64,000 nucleotides of DNA from Aureimonas jatrophae (GTDB lineage: Bacteria > Pseudomonadota > Alphaproteobacteria > Rhizobiales > Rhizobiaceae): NCBI RefSeq assembly GCF_900104035.1, contig NZ_FNIT01000007.1, forward strand, positions 1 through 64,000, read 5' to 3'. Shown in pieces: positions 18,156 through 28,300 of the stretch (position 1 is its first letter; each line of letters begins with the position of its first letter). The notes beneath the pieces are model-generated. The model did no database searches. It was not told the origin of the DNA and worked only from the letters and a program-made list of their open reading frames with translations. A program made the translations under genes and the position numbers.

Positions 18156-19832
18156 ATGTTCCATGGCCATCATGACCTCGTCTTCCTCGGCCTGTCGCTC
18201 GCGGTCGCGATGCTGGGGGCCTGGACCGCGCTGGACCTGTTCCGCCGCGTCGAGGGCAAGGCGGGGCGCGAGCGCGGCATCTGGCTGGGATCCGCGGCCT
18301 GCGCGATGGGCCTCGGCATCTGGTCGATGCACTTCGTGGCGATGCTGGGCTTCGATCCCGGCGCGCCGGTCAGCTACGATCCGGCGCTGACCCTCCTGTC
18401 GCTGGTGCTGGCGGTGGGGGCCACGGCGGTCGCCTTCGTCGTGGCCGCGTCCGACCGGGCGGGCCGCGCCCCTCTCGTGGCGGCCGGGACCCTGATGGGC
18501 ATCGGCATCTGCCTCATGCACTATGTCGGGATGGCCGCGCTCGAGACGGCGGTTCCGATGGGCTACGACATGCCGCTCGTCGCGCTGTCGCTCCTGATCG
18601 CGATCGTGGCCGCGACCGCGGCGCTGTTCGTCGCGCGCGGCGAGAAGGGAACCGCGACGCGGATCGCCGCCACCGTCGCGCTCGGCCTGGCTGTCGTGGG
18701 CATGCACTACACGGCCATGGCGGCGCTGAGCCTCATGCCGGTCGGCGGCCATGCCATGGGCGCCGGCGCGGCGCCGGCCTACCCACTCGCGTTCGGCGTC
18801 GCCGGGACGACGATTCTGATCCTGTTTCTGGCGCTGATGGCCTCGCTCTACGATCAGCGGGCCAACATCCTGGCCGCCCTCGAGGCGGGGGGCGTCGGCT
18901 ACTGGGAACTCGACCTGCGCAACTGCCACCTCCATATCTCGCCCAAGGGCAAGGCGCTGTACGGCCTGGCCGCCGACGAGCGGCTGAGCTATGCCGAGGC
19001 GCTGAACCGGATCGCACCCGGCAGCCGGGCCGAGCGCGAGCGCGAGCTCGCCCAGGCGATCGCCACCGGCGCCGACTACGACGTCGAGTATCCGCTGCTC
19101 GACGGCGGGCGCTGGGTCAACGCGCGGGGCCGCACCATGGCGGACGGCAACGGGCGGGCGACGCGCATGGTCGGGGTCGTGATCGACGTCACCGAGCGGC
19201 GCCGCGCGCTGGAGCGCATCGTCGTCAGCGAGCGGCGGCAGCGCCTCCTGGTCGACGAGCTGAACCACCGCGTCAAGAACACGCTTTCGACGATCCAGTC
19301 CCTGTCGCGGCACATGGCGTCCGGCGCCCCTTCGGTGGCGAGCTTCCACCGCGACCTGGAGGGACGCATCCTGGCGCTGTCCTCGACCCACAACGTCCTG
19401 ACGCAGCGGGGATGGGAGGGCGCCGATCTCGCCGAGATTTTGACGGGCACGCTGGCGTCCCATCCGCCCGAGCGGGTCGTGCTGGGCGGGGGAAGCGTGA
19501 CGCTCGATACCCGCGAGGCGCTGGCGATCGGCATGGTGTTTCACGAGATGGCGACCAATGCCGCCCGGCACGGCGCGCTGGCGGGCCCAGAGGGGCGGAT
19601 CGAGGTGCGCTGGCGCCTGGAGCAGGGTGCGGACGGCGAAGCCCTCCACCTCGACTGGCACGAGCTCGGCCTTGCGAGCGAGACACCGGCGCCCCGGGAA
19701 CCGGGTCTCGGCCTTCGCATCATCGGCCGCAGCATCGAGGGCGAACTCGGCGGCGAAGCCCGCATGGAACGCCATCCCGGCGGCATCCGCTGGCGCCTCC
19801 GGATCCCCGTCCGCGCCCGCGCGACGGCCTGA
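18156..19832 (+). CDS. MHYT-domain sensor with HWE-type histidine kinase
   Basis: The first 230 residues are a seven-helix MHYT membrane sensor; the repeated MH motifs are IWSMHFVAM, CLMHYVGMA and VGMHYTAMA, proposed in this family to bind copper and sense a diatomic gas. A PAS-like domain follows (about 240-355, GVGYWELDLRNCHLHIS to VVIDVTERR). The kinase part is of the HWE class: the phosphoacceptor is H371 in DELNHRVKNTLSTIQSLS, the N box is HEMATNAARHGAL, and the W-x-E motif is DWHE. The ATG at 18156 begins at MFHGHHD, the first helix. No response regulator is adjacent. Product 558 residues. Confidence 0.88.
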   Translation: MFHGHHDLVFLGLSLAVAMLGAWTALDLFRRVEGKAGRERGIWLGSAACAMGLGIWSMHFVAMLGFDPGAPVSYDPALTLLSLVLAVGATAVAFVVAASDRAGRAPLVAAGTLMGIGICLMHYVGMAALETAVPMGYDMPLVALSLLIAIVAATAALFVARGEKGTATRIAATVALGLAVVGMHYTAMAALSLMPVGGHAMGAGAAPAYPLAFGVAGTTILILFLALMASLYDQRANILAALEAGGVGYWELDLRNCHLHISPKGKALYGLAADERLSYAEALNRIAPGSRAERERELAQAIATGADYDVEYPLLDGGRWVNARGRTMADGNGRATRMVGVVIDVTERRRALERIVVSERRQRLLVDELNHRVKNTLSTIQSLSRHMASGAPSVASFHRDLEGRILALSSTHNVLTQRGWEGADLAEILTGTLASHPPERVVLGGGSVTLDTREALAIGMVFHEMATNAARHGALAGPEGRIEVRWRLEQGADGEALHLDWHELGLASETPAPREPGLGLRIIGRSIEGELGGEARMERHPGGIRWRLRIPVRARATA

Positions 19833-19839
19833 CGGCCCG

Positions 19840-20745
19840 CTAGCGCAAGGGCCCGCGCCAGCGCAGCGCGTCGATCAGCGCACGCAGGGCCGGCGGCGTC
19901 TGGCGCCGGCTCGGATGGTAGAGGTGGCAACCCGAGAAGGGCGGGCACCAGTCGTCCAGGACCTGCACGAGGCGACCGCTCGCGATGTCGCTGGCGACGC
20001 TTTCCTCCATCATGTAGCCGAGCCCCGCGCCCGCGCGCACGGCGGCGAGCGCCAGGCCGCCGTCGTCGTCGGCGATCAACGGACCGGTGACGCGGACCTG
20101 GACCTCGCGACCGTCGCGCTCGAACTCCCAGGGCAGGAGCCCGCCCGCCGAGGCCAGGCGATGGCAGAGGCAGCGGTGGCGCGCGAGATCGGCCGGCGTC
20201 TCGGGCGGCGCGAAGCGCTCGAAATAGCCGGGCGTGCCGACCACCACGGTGCGCAGATCCGGCCCGACGCGCACCGCCACCATGTCGCGCTCCACAGTGT
20301 CGCCGAAGCGGATGCCGGCATCGAACCCCGACGCCACGATGTCGGTCAGCTCCTGAGCGATGTGGATCTCCACCTCGATCGCGGGATGGTCCAGGAGGAA
20401 GCGCGGCAGGCGAGGCTCCAGGATCGTCTGCGCGATATAGCCGAACGTGGTCACGCGGACCGTGCCGGACGGCTCCGCGCGCGCTTCGGCCAGGTCCGCC
20501 AGCCCGGCGTCGATCTCGTGGAGCGCCGGTGCGAGCCGGGCGAGCAGACGCTCGCCGGCCACGGTCGGGGCGACCGAGCGCGTCGTGCGCTGGAGAAGGC
20601 GGACGCCGAGCCGCTCCTCCAACCCGCGCATCGCGTGGCTGAGGGCGGACGGCGACAGGCCGAGCCGGGCGGCGGCGCGGGTGAAGGACCTCTCCCGTGC
20701 GACCGCCGCGAAAAGATGAAGATCGTCGAGGTTGCTGCGCCGCAT
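19840..20745 (-). CDS. LysR-family transcriptional regulator
   Basis: The N-terminal winged helix-turn-helix (DLHLFAAVARERSFTRAAAR, then LGLSPSALSHAMRGLEERLG) is standard LysR, followed by a periplasmic-binding-like effector domain with DAGIRFGD. I chose the ATG at 20745 (MRRSNLDDLHLF) over the in-frame ATG at 20781, giving 301 residues. It diverges from an aldo-keto reductase gene, and LysR proteins commonly control the divergent gene. A dyad at 20788-20802 in the shared 115-base interval is a candidate operator. Effector unknown; similar proteins regulate sugar or aldehyde oxidoreductases. Confidence 0.92.
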   Translation of the reverse strand: MRRSNLDDLHLFAAVARERSFTRAAARLGLSPSALSHAMRGLEERLGVRLLQRTTRSVAPTVAGERLLARLAPALHEIDAGLADLAEARAEPSGTVRVTTFGYIAQTILEPRLPRFLLDHPAIEVEIHIAQELTDIVASGFDAGIRFGDTVERDMVAVRVGPDLRTVVVGTPGYFERFAPPETPADLARHRCLCHRLASAGGLLPWEFERDGREVQVRVTGPLIADDDGGLALAAVRAGAGLGYMMEESVASDIASGRLVQVLDDWCPPFSGCHLYHPSRRQTPPALRALIDALRWRGPLR

Positions 20746-20787
20746 TGCTGCATCTCGCTCACAAGCCCATGCCGGTCGCAAGCCCTA

Positions 20788-20802
20788 ATGCCAGCCGGGC
20801 AT
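20788..20802. promoter_or_regulatory. Candidate LysR operator between divergent genes
   Basis: ATGCC-AGCCG-GGCAT is a perfect 5-base inverted repeat with a 5-base spacer, a layout close to the LysR box (T-N11-A type). It lies 43 bases from the regulator ATG and 58 from the aldo-keto reductase ATG. No other strong dyad was seen in the interval. Confidence 0.4.
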
Positions 20803-20860
20803 CCGCCGTAGATCTGGCCCGACGCCGCCCGGTGCGGCCTGTCTTGAGGGTTTTCCGTCC

Positions 20861-21970
20861 ATGAACGATCCATCCTTTCGCACGCTCGGCCGCTCCGGCC
20901 TCGTGGTCAGTCCGCTCGCGCTCGGCACCATGACCTTCGGCGCGGGACGTTGGGGCTCCGACGAGGCGGTCTCGCGCGCCGTGTTCGACAGCTACTTGGA
21001 AACCGGCGGCAACGTCCTCGACACGGCGGACGTCTATTCGGGCGGCCGGTCCGAGGAGATGGTCGGCCGCTTCGTGCGCGAGGCGGGCGTGCGCGACCGC
21101 GTGGTGATCGCCACCAAGTCGGGCTTCCCGCGCGCGGAGGGCACGCCGATGGCCGGCGGCAACGGCGCCAAGAACATCCGCCTCGGCCTCGAGGGATCGC
21201 TGCGCCGGCTCGGCACGGACCATATCGACCTCTACTGGGTCCACGTCTGGGACCGCACCACGCCGGTGGAAGAGGTTCTGCAGACCCTCGCCGCCGCCAT
21301 GCACCGGGGCGACATCCTCCACTACGGCTTCTCCAACACGCCGGCCTGGTACGTCGCGCGTCTCGCGACGCTGGCCGAGGCCCACGGCCTGCCCCGCCCG
21401 ATCGGTCTCCAGTACAGCTACTCGCTGGCGGATCGCGGCGCCGAGCTCGACGTCGTGCCGATGGGCCGGGAGCTGGGTCTCGGCCTCGTGCCCTGGAGCC
21501 CGCTCGCCGCGGGCCTCCTGACCGGCAAGTACGGGCGCGAGATGCTGGCGAAGGCGGGACCGGCGGGTGCGGTCCCCAACCGCGCCGGCGAGGAGGCGGC
21601 CGGCGACGAGGGACGGCTGGCGGGCGACAACCCGTTCGGCGGCATGCTCTTCACCGAGCGCAACTTCGCGGTGGTGGACGCCCTGCGCGCGGTCGCCGAC
21701 GAGATCGGACGCCCCATGGCGCAGGTCGCGCTCAACTGGGTGGCCGGGCGACCGGGCGTCTCGACGGTTCTGGTGGGCGCGAGCCGACCCGAGCAGATGC
21801 GCCAGAACGTGGCCTCGCTCGGCTTCGAGCTGACCGCCGACCAGCGCACGCGGCTGGAAGCGGCGAGCGCGTTGCCGATGCTCAGCCCCTACTTCATCTT
21901 CGGCCTGCCGCGCGAGATGCTGTTCGGCGGCTGCCGCGTCGAGCCCTGGAGCGCCGGCGCCCCGGCTTGA
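20861..21970 (+). CDS. Aldo/keto reductase
   Basis: A 369-residue NADPH-dependent oxidoreductase of the aldo-keto reductase (beta/alpha)8 barrel family. The catalytic tetrad is visible: Asp and Tyr in [16 protein letters not shown], Lys in IATKSGFP and His in YWVHVWD. The cofactor-binding end has [14 protein letters not shown]. It resembles the YajO/Tas-type group with broad carbonyl specificity; the substrate is unknown. It diverges from a LysR regulator and is followed 58 bases later by a zinc alcohol dehydrogenase on the same strand, so the two may form a small operon for aldehyde or alcohol interconversion. Confidence 0.9.
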   Translation: MNDPSFRTLGRSGLVVSPLALGTMTFGAGRWGSDEAVSRAVFDSYLETGGNVLDTADVYSGGRSEEMVGRFVREAGVRDRVVIATKSGFPRAEGTPMAGGNGAKNIRLGLEGSLRRLGTDHIDLYWVHVWDRTTPVEEVLQTLAAAMHRGDILHYGFSNTPAWYVARLATLAEAHGLPRPIGLQYSYSLADRGAELDVVPMGRELGLGLVPWSPLAAGLLTGKYGREMLAKAGPAGAVPNRAGEEAAGDEGRLAGDNPFGGMLFTERNFAVVDALRAVADEIGRPMAQVALNWVAGRPGVSTVLVGASRPEQMRQNVASLGFELTADQRTRLEAASALPMLSPYFIFGLPREMLFGGCRVEPWSAGAPA

Positions 21971-22028
21971 CGGGGCGGAGGGGCGCGTCCGACAAGCGTC
22001 GGACCGCCCCATCGCCGAGGAGCCTCCC

Positions 22029-23072
<1,044 letters not shown>

Positions 23073-23079
23073 GAGCCGG

Positions 23080-23107
23080 CGGGGCGGCGCCGACGGCCGC
23101 CCCGTTT
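23080..23107. terminator. Terminator between alcohol dehydrogenase and siderophore receptor
   Basis: CGGGGCGG (23080-23087) pairs with CCGCCCCG (23097-23104), followed by TTTCG on the plus strand. It sits in the 39 bases between convergent stop codons and probably ends the alcohol dehydrogenase transcript, perhaps both. Confidence 0.6.
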
Positions 23108-23111
23108 CGCG

Positions 23112-25253
23112 TCAGAAGCGATAGCGCAGCGAACCGATGACCTGCCGCCCCTGGTCGCGGTAGCAGAAGCCGCCGTTGCAGGTCGTGTCGTCCTCGTCGA
23201 ACAGGTTCTTGGCGTTGATCTGCGCCTTGACGCCTTCCAGCTTCTCGTTGGCCGCGCCGAAGTCGTAGGCCACCATCGCGTCGATCATGACGCGGCTGTC
23301 GTTCTCGCGCGTGTTGCGCGCGTCCGCCCAGGTCGGCCCCAGGAACCGCGTGCCCGCACCGAAGCTCAAGCCCTCGGCGATGCCGTCCTGCACCGTGTAG
23401 TCGGTCCAGAGCGAGAACTGTTGGCGCGGGATGCCGAGCGGAACGAAGCCGAGGTTGTCGCCGCCCGTGTTCTCGAGGTCGAGATAGGTGTAGGCGCCGG
23501 TCACGTTCAGCCCTTCCACGACGCTCGCGGTCAGCTCCAGCTCGAAGCCCTGCGAGGTGACCTCTCCCTGCTGGATCTGGAAGCCGTTGTTGACGGGATC
23601 GGTCGACAGGACGTTGGTCTGTCGGATGCGGAACAGCGCGGCCGTGGCGAGAAGGTTGAGGTCGGCGGGCTTGTACTTGATGCCGACCTCCTCCTGCTCG
23701 CCTTTGGACGGGCTGAAGGCCGAGCCCGAGAACGTGGAGCCGACGGTCGGGGCGAACGAGGTCGAGTAGCTGACATAGGGCGAGAGCCCGTTGTCGAAGA
23801 GATAGGCGAGCCCGACGCGCCCCGAGAAGTTCGTGTCGTCCTGCTCGTTGCTCGCGGTCGAGGGCAGGATGTTGAACGTCTTGGTGGTCAGCCAGTCGTA
23901 GCGCCCGCCCAGCGTCAGGACGAAGCGCCGGTATTCCGCCTGATCCTGCAGGTAGACGCCGGTCTGGTTCTGCAGCGTGTCGAGGCGGTAGGCATCGATC
24001 GCGCTCGGGCCGTCGATGCGCTGCTGACCGTAGTTCAGCCGGACGAGGTCGAGATCGGGCGCGGCCGTGAAGCCGTAGGCAGTGCTGGCGTCGATATAGC
24101 TGTAGTCGATGCCGCCGAGGACCTGGTGCTTCACCTCGCCCGTGTCGAAGTCGAACTGGGCCTGGTTGTCGACCTGGAACGTGCTGGCGGTGCTCGGGAT
24201 GCGCCAGGCCGAGCGCGTGGCCGTCAGGCGGTCGGGCGAGATCGCATCGATCTGCGTGTACTTCACGTCGGCGTCGACATGCGCCGTGCGCAGGTTCTGG
24301 CGCACCGTGACGGTCTCGTTGAAGCGGTGCTCGAACTCGTAGCCGATGCGCCACTGCTCCTGGTCGAAGTCGGCATAGGCCGGGTCGGTGAGCTGGTAGG
24401 GCGTCGGCCGGCCGTTCTCGGTGAAGTAGCCGACGCCGCCGCCCGTGGTGAGATCGCCGTACTCGCCGAGGATGGTCAGGTGCGTGTTGCGGTCGTCGGA
24501 GCGGAACGTGAAGGCGGGCGCGATCACCCCCCGGTCGTCCGCGACACCGATATAGTCGGTGTCGGCGTCGCGGGCGACGCCGGTGAGGCGGTAGAGGAAG
24601 TTGTCGCCCTCGCCCATCGGGCCCGAGGCGTCGAAGTTCAGCTGGCGCCGGCTCTGCGTGCCGATCTGCGCCTCGACCTCGTAGAACGGGTCCTCGGTCG
24701 GGCGCTTGGAGGTGAGGTTCACGATGCCGCCCGGCGAGCCGCCGCCGTAGAGAACCGAGCTCGGGCCCTTCAGGATCGTGATGCCCCCCAGCGTGTAGGG
24801 CTCGGTCCGGGGAAAGGCGAAGCCCGCGCCGAGCTCGCGCAGGCCGTCGCGGTAGACACCCGTCTCCTGGACGTTGAAGCCGCGGATGTAGAAGCTGTCG
24901 AAGCGCGGGTCGAAGCCGAACACGCTGGTGGTGACGCCCGCCGTGTAGTTCACGGCCTCGGTCAGCGTCTGGACCTTGCGGTCCTCGATCTGCTCGCGCG
25001 AGACCACCGCGATCGATTGGGGCACGCGCTCGATCGCCGTGTCGGTCTTGGTGCCGGCGCGCACCTCGCTGGCGACGTAGCCCTCGGTTTCCAGGCCACC
25101 GCCCTCGCCGGTGCCCGCCTCGCGCCCGTTGCCGTCCACCACGACCGTATCGAGCGTGACGCTGTCCTGCGCACGGGCGGCCTGGGCCGAGGCCAGCGTC
25201 AGGAGCGAGACGCCCAGAAGACGCGAGAGGTGAAGGACGGGACGAGGGGGCAT
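23112..25253 (-). CDS. TonB-dependent siderophore receptor
   Basis: An outer-membrane ferric-siderophore transporter. From the ATG at 25253 the protein has a signal peptide ending near AQAARAQDS, a TonB-box-like DTVVV segment, and a plug domain (about 60-200) with VYRDGLRELG, ITILKGPSSVLYGGGSPGG and VNLTSKRPTEDPF. A 22-strand barrel follows and ends in GSLRYRF with the terminal Phe. The layout matches FhuA/FoxA-type receptors (713 residues). A TGA-N9-TCA site 50 bases upstream of the ATG suggests iron control by RirA. The divergent hydrolase gene may process the imported siderophore. Ligand not determined. Confidence 0.93.
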   Translation of the reverse strand: MPPRPVLHLSRLLGVSLLTLASAQAARAQDSVTLDTVVVDGNGREAGTGEGGGLETEGYVASEVRAGTKTDTAIERVPQSIAVVSREQIEDRKVQTLTEAVNYTAGVTTSVFGFDPRFDSFYIRGFNVQETGVYRDGLRELGAGFAFPRTEPYTLGGITILKGPSSVLYGGGSPGGIVNLTSKRPTEDPFYEVEAQIGTQSRRQLNFDASGPMGEGDNFLYRLTGVARDADTDYIGVADDRGVIAPAFTFRSDDRNTHLTILGEYGDLTTGGGVGYFTENGRPTPYQLTDPAYADFDQEQWRIGYEFEHRFNETVTVRQNLRTAHVDADVKYTQIDAISPDRLTATRSAWRIPSTASTFQVDNQAQFDFDTGEVKHQVLGGIDYSYIDASTAYGFTAAPDLDLVRLNYGQQRIDGPSAIDAYRLDTLQNQTGVYLQDQAEYRRFVLTLGGRYDWLTTKTFNILPSTASNEQDDTNFSGRVGLAYLFDNGLSPYVSYSTSFAPTVGSTFSGSAFSPSKGEQEEVGIKYKPADLNLLATAALFRIRQTNVLSTDPVNNGFQIQQGEVTSQGFELELTASVVEGLNVTGAYTYLDLENTGGDNLGFVPLGIPRQQFSLWTDYTVQDGIAEGLSFGAGTRFLGPTWADARNTRENDSRVMIDAMVAYDFGAANEKLEGVKAQINAKNLFDEDDTTCNGGFCYRDQGRQVIGSLRYRF

Positions 25254-25302
25254 GGCAGGATCCGGATGCTCTGGAGGAGTGCGGTCCACTCGGCTAAGGA
25301 AA

Positions 25303-25321
25303 GTTGAACAGTAGAGTCAAC
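25303..25321. promoter_or_regulatory. RirA-type iron-responsive operator (TGA-N9-TCA)
   Basis: GTTGA-N9-TCAAC contains TGA (25305-25307) and TCA (25317-25319) separated by exactly nine bases, the known iron-responsive operator of the rhizobial regulator RirA. It is 50 bases before the receptor ATG and 90 before the hydrolase start, in the only intergenic region of the pair. Iron repression of both genes is inferred. Confidence 0.6.
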
Positions 25322-25410
25322 ATTCGAGCCGGCCTCCATCCCCCGTTGCGGCGGATTCCGCCCGTCCCCGAGCCGGATCGCCGCCGACTGCCGTAAAAAG
25401 GACACGCGTT

Positions 25411-26292
25411 TTGGACCCGTTACAAACGACGCCGCGGCCGGCGGGCCTGCCCGATACGGTGGTCCTCGACCTCGCCCCGGAGGGCGCGAGCGAGCCCTGG
25501 CGCCTCTTCGTCTACGTGCCGCCGGGCCCAGCACCGGCGGCCGGCTGGCCGCTTCTCGCGATCACCGACGGCAATGCGATGATCGCGACCGCCGTGGACA
25601 CCGTGCGCGTCCAAGGGGCCTATCCCGACAGCACCAACGTCGAGCCCGGCGTCGTCGTGGCGGTCGGCTATCCGACCGACGCGGCCTACGACTCGCTGCG
25701 CCGCTCGCTGGATCTGTCGCCTCCGCCGGGCCGCACCTATCCGCCCTTCACCGAGAACGGGCCGCAGGTGCGGACCGGCGGCGCGGACCCGTTTCTGCGC
25801 TTTGTCGAGACCGACGTCCTGGCGGCCGTAGGGCGGCTCGCGCCCGTGGACGCTGCGCGGCGCACGCTGTTCGGCCATTCCTTCGGCGGCCTCTTCGCGC
25901 TCTACGCGCTGTTTTCGGGAAGCGATGCGTTCAGCCGCTTCGTGGCCGCGAGCCCGACGATCTACTGGGAGGACGGCGTCCTTCTCGACGCGGAGGAGCG
26001 GTTTCGAGCGCGCGGCGCGCGGCCCGGCACGCTGGTCCACCTGTCGGCCGGGCAATACGAGGGCGATGCGCTCGCCCCCTTCCAGTACGGGCGCGAGGAT
26101 ACCGACAAGCGACGCGCGGCGGCGCGCTCCGTGCGCACGCTGGATCTGACGCAGGCGATGGCGGCGCGCCTGGCGAGGGTCCCCGGCCTGCAGGCGACAT
26201 GCGAGATCTATCCCGGCGAGACGCACATGACGATGCTGCCGGTCTCGGTATCGCGGGCCGTGCGCGTCGCCTTCGAGGCACGGCGCGCGTGA
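25411..26292 (+). CDS. Alpha/beta hydrolase of the siderophore esterase type (IroE/Fes-like)
   Basis: The 293-residue protein belongs to the COG2819 hydrolases. The nucleophile elbow is GHSFGG with S157, and a late His is at GETHM (H272). Such enzymes cleave tri-ester siderophores to release iron; here the substrate is inferred only from the divergent siderophore receptor and the shared RirA-type site. The start is a TTG at 25411: an AAAAGGA ribosome-binding site ends nine bases before it, and there is no in-frame ATG in the conserved N-terminal part. No signal peptide is evident, so it is probably cytoplasmic. Confidence 0.8.
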   Translation: MDPLQTTPRPAGLPDTVVLDLAPEGASEPWRLFVYVPPGPAPAAGWPLLAITDGNAMIATAVDTVRVQGAYPDSTNVEPGVVVAVGYPTDAAYDSLRRSLDLSPPPGRTYPPFTENGPQVRTGGADPFLRFVETDVLAAVGRLAPVDAARRTLFGHSFGGLFALYALFSGSDAFSRFVAASPTIYWEDGVLLDAEERFRARGARPGTLVHLSAGQYEGDALAPFQYGREDTDKRRAAARSVRTLDLTQAMAARLARVPGLQATCEIYPGETHMTMLPVSVSRAVRVAFEARRA

Positions 26293-26302
26293 CGGCGAGC
26301 GG

Positions 26303-26488
26303 CTAGTCGAGGCGGCGCGCCTCGGCGGGCAGCATGATCGGAATGCCGTTGCGGATCGGATAGGCGAGGCGCGCGCTCTCCGACACGAGCTCGGCCCGCT
26401 CGCGGTCGTAGCGCAGCGGTCCCTTGGTCAGGGGGCAGACGAGGAGTTCCAGGAGCTTGGGGTCGGGCTGCGGCGTTTCGGCGGTCAT
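26303..26488 (-). CDS. Trm112 family protein (YcaR-like)
   Basis: A 61-residue member of the Trm112/UPF0434 family. The motif [20 protein letters not shown] and the later [18 protein letters not shown] are diagnostic. In eukaryotes Trm112 activates methyltransferases; the bacterial short form is less well understood. As in many alphaproteobacteria only one cysteine is obvious, so a full zinc site is not present. It lies directly downstream of the LON-domain gene (41 bases) on the same strand, a pairing common in this order. Confidence 0.9.
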   Translation of the reverse strand: MTAETPQPDPKLLELLVCPLTKGPLRYDRERAELVSESARLAYPIRNGIPIMLPAEARRLD

Positions 26489-26529
26489 GAATGGTCCTTA
26501 GCGCAGCGCGGCCGACCGGAAAACCGCGA

Positions 26530-27213
26530 TCACTGGAGCACCGTCGGCCCGCCGTCCTCGCGCCCCTCGCGGGCCAGCGCGATCTCCACGATCGCGACCA
26601 GCGTTTCGGCGCGCGTGCGAAGGTCGGGTGCCTCCAGAAGCGCCTGCTTCTCGGCCGGGCCGTAGGGGCTCATCATGGACAGGGCGTTCACCAGCGTCTC
26701 GTTGGAGGCGCGCGTGACGCTGTCCCAGTCCGCTTCCAGCTGGTTGGCCTGGAGATAGGCGCGAAAGGCGCGCAGCAACTCCTCGCGATCGACCTCGTCG
26801 GCGCCCGCCGCCGCGTCGAAGTCGACCAGAAAGGGCGTCACGCGGCACAGGCGGTAAGGCAGGCCGCGCGCGGGCGCCTCCTCGGCGACGCGAAAGCGCA
26901 CGATGCCCTGCAGGTTGAGGAGATAGCGTCCGTCGCCCGACTCCGTCAGCGACGTGATGCGCCCCAGGCACCCCACGGCGCACAGCTCGGGCTCGCCCGC
27001 CTCGTTCACCGCCCCGTCGAGGCGCGGCTGGATGATGCCGATGACGCGTGCGCCCTGCATGGCATCGTCGATCATCGCGATGTAGCGCGGCTCGAAGATG
27101 TTGAGCGGCATCTGGCCGCCCGGCAGGAGCAGGGCGCCCGACAGGGGAAACACGGCGACCGTTTCCGGCAGATCCGCGCTCGAGCGATAGGTCTGGTTGC
27201 CCGCCTGAACCAA
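26530..27213 (-). CDS. LON peptidase substrate-binding domain protein
   Basis: A 227-residue protein with only the N-terminal (LAN) domain of Lon protease and no ATPase or protease part. Family blocks are VFPLSGALLLPGGQMPLNIF, EPRYIAMIDDAM and CAVGCLGRITSLTESGDGRY. Its role is unknown; a substrate-adaptor function is a guess. I chose the TTG at 27213, which has a perfect GGGAGG ribosome-binding site seven bases upstream (TCAAAGGGAGGCGCCACTTG); an earlier in-frame TTG at 27240 would put that site inside the gene. It follows the thioredoxin gene by 88 bases and is probably co-transcribed with it. Confidence 0.85.
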   Translation of the reverse strand: MVQAGNQTYRSSADLPETVAVFPLSGALLLPGGQMPLNIFEPRYIAMIDDAMQGARVIGIIQPRLDGAVNEAGEPELCAVGCLGRITSLTESGDGRYLLNLQGIVRFRVAEEAPARGLPYRLCRVTPFLVDFDAAAGADEVDREELLRAFRAYLQANQLEADWDSVTRASNETLVNALSMMSPYGPAEKQALLEAPDLRTRAETLVAIVEIALAREGREDGGPTVLQ

Positions 27214-27301
27214 GTGGCGCCTCCCTTTGAGCGACCCCAACTGGCGCGCCCGCCCCCGAACTCAAGAGGGCGCGACGCGAAGCGACAGCCCGCGGTCCGC
27301 C

Positions 27302-28300
27302 TCAGCGGAACAGGAGCGAGGACAGCTTGCGACGACCCTCCTTGGTGGCCGGATCGGTCGGGCCCCAGACCTCGAAGAACTCCAGGAGCTTGCGGCGCGC
27401 GCCGTCGTCGTCGAAGCTGCGGTCGCGGCGGATGATTTCCAGAAGATGTCCCGCCGCCGCCTCGCGGTCGCCCTTGGCCTGGGCGATGAGAGCGAGGTCG
27501 AAGCGCGCCTGGTGGTCGTCGGGATCGCCTTCCAGGCGGGCCTGCAGCGTCGCGGCGTCGCCGAGCTGGCCGATCTCGTCGGCGAGCTTCAGCTTGGTCT
27601 TCACGGTCGCAAAGGCGGGATCGTCGAGCATGGCCGGCGGCAACTGGTCGACCACGGCCCGGGCGCGCGCGGTGTCGCCCGCCGCCAGATAGCATTCCGC
27701 CAGGCCGGCCGCGGCCGCGGCGTTCTCGGGATCGTGCTGCAGGACCGCAGCAAAGACCTGCGCGGCGCTGGCGGCATCGCCCGCCTTCAGGAGTTCGCCC
27801 GCCTCCTTCAGCGCCTCGGCCACGGGATCGCCCGCGCCCGCCCCGCCGGGTCCGGCGAGCCGGTCCACGAAGGCGCGCACCTCGCTCTCGGGCAGGGCGC
27901 CCATGAAGCCGTCCACGGGCTGGCCGTTCACGAAGGCGAAGACCGCCGGAATCGACTGGACGCCGAGCTGGCCCGCGATCGAGGGGTGCTCGTCGATGTT
28001 CATCTTCACGAGCTTGACGCGCCCGCCGGCGGCCTGGACCACCCGCTCCAGGATCGGCGTCAGCTGCTTGCAGGGTCCGCACCAGGGCGCCCAGAAGTCC
28101 ACCAGCACCGGCTGGTTGCGCGACTCGCGGATCACATCCGTCGAAAAGGCGGCGGTGGTCGTGTCCTTCACCAGATCGCCCGACGCCGTCGGGACGCCGC
28201 CCGCCGCCGGAGCGGGAGCGCGCGCCGGCGCAGCGGATGCGGGGGCCGTGGTCTGGCGCCCGTAGCCGCCGCCGAAGCCGGAACCGTAGGGATTGCTCAT
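27302..28300 (-). CDS. Thioredoxin-TPR chaperone (CnoX/YbbN-like)
   Basis: A 332-residue protein made of a thioredoxin domain (about 50-155) and C-terminal TPR-like repeats (about 165-330). The redox motif is FWAPWCGPCKQL, so unlike E. coli CnoX both active-site cysteines are present, as in other alphaproteobacteria. The cis-Pro region QSIPAVFAF is also intact. Members of this family act as redox-linked holdases for GroEL or DnaK clients. The N-terminal 45 residues are Gly/Ala/Pro-rich and probably flexible. The start overlaps the stop of the upstream editing-enzyme gene by four bases (ATGA), which suggests coupling. Confidence 0.9.
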   Translation of the reverse strand: MSNPYGSGFGGGYGRQTTAPASAAPARAPAPAAGGVPTASGDLVKDTTTAAFSTDVIRESRNQPVLVDFWAPWCGPCKQLTPILERVVQAAGGRVKLVKMNIDEHPSIAGQLGVQSIPAVFAFVNGQPVDGFMGALPESEVRAFVDRLAGPGGAGAGDPVAEALKEAGELLKAGDAASAAQVFAAVLQHDPENAAAAAGLAECYLAAGDTARARAVVDQLPPAMLDDPAFATVKTKLKLADEIGQLGDAATLQARLEGDPDDHQARFDLALIAQAKGDREAAAGHLLEIIRRDRSFDDDGARRKLLEFFEVWGPTDPATKEGRRKLSSLLFR

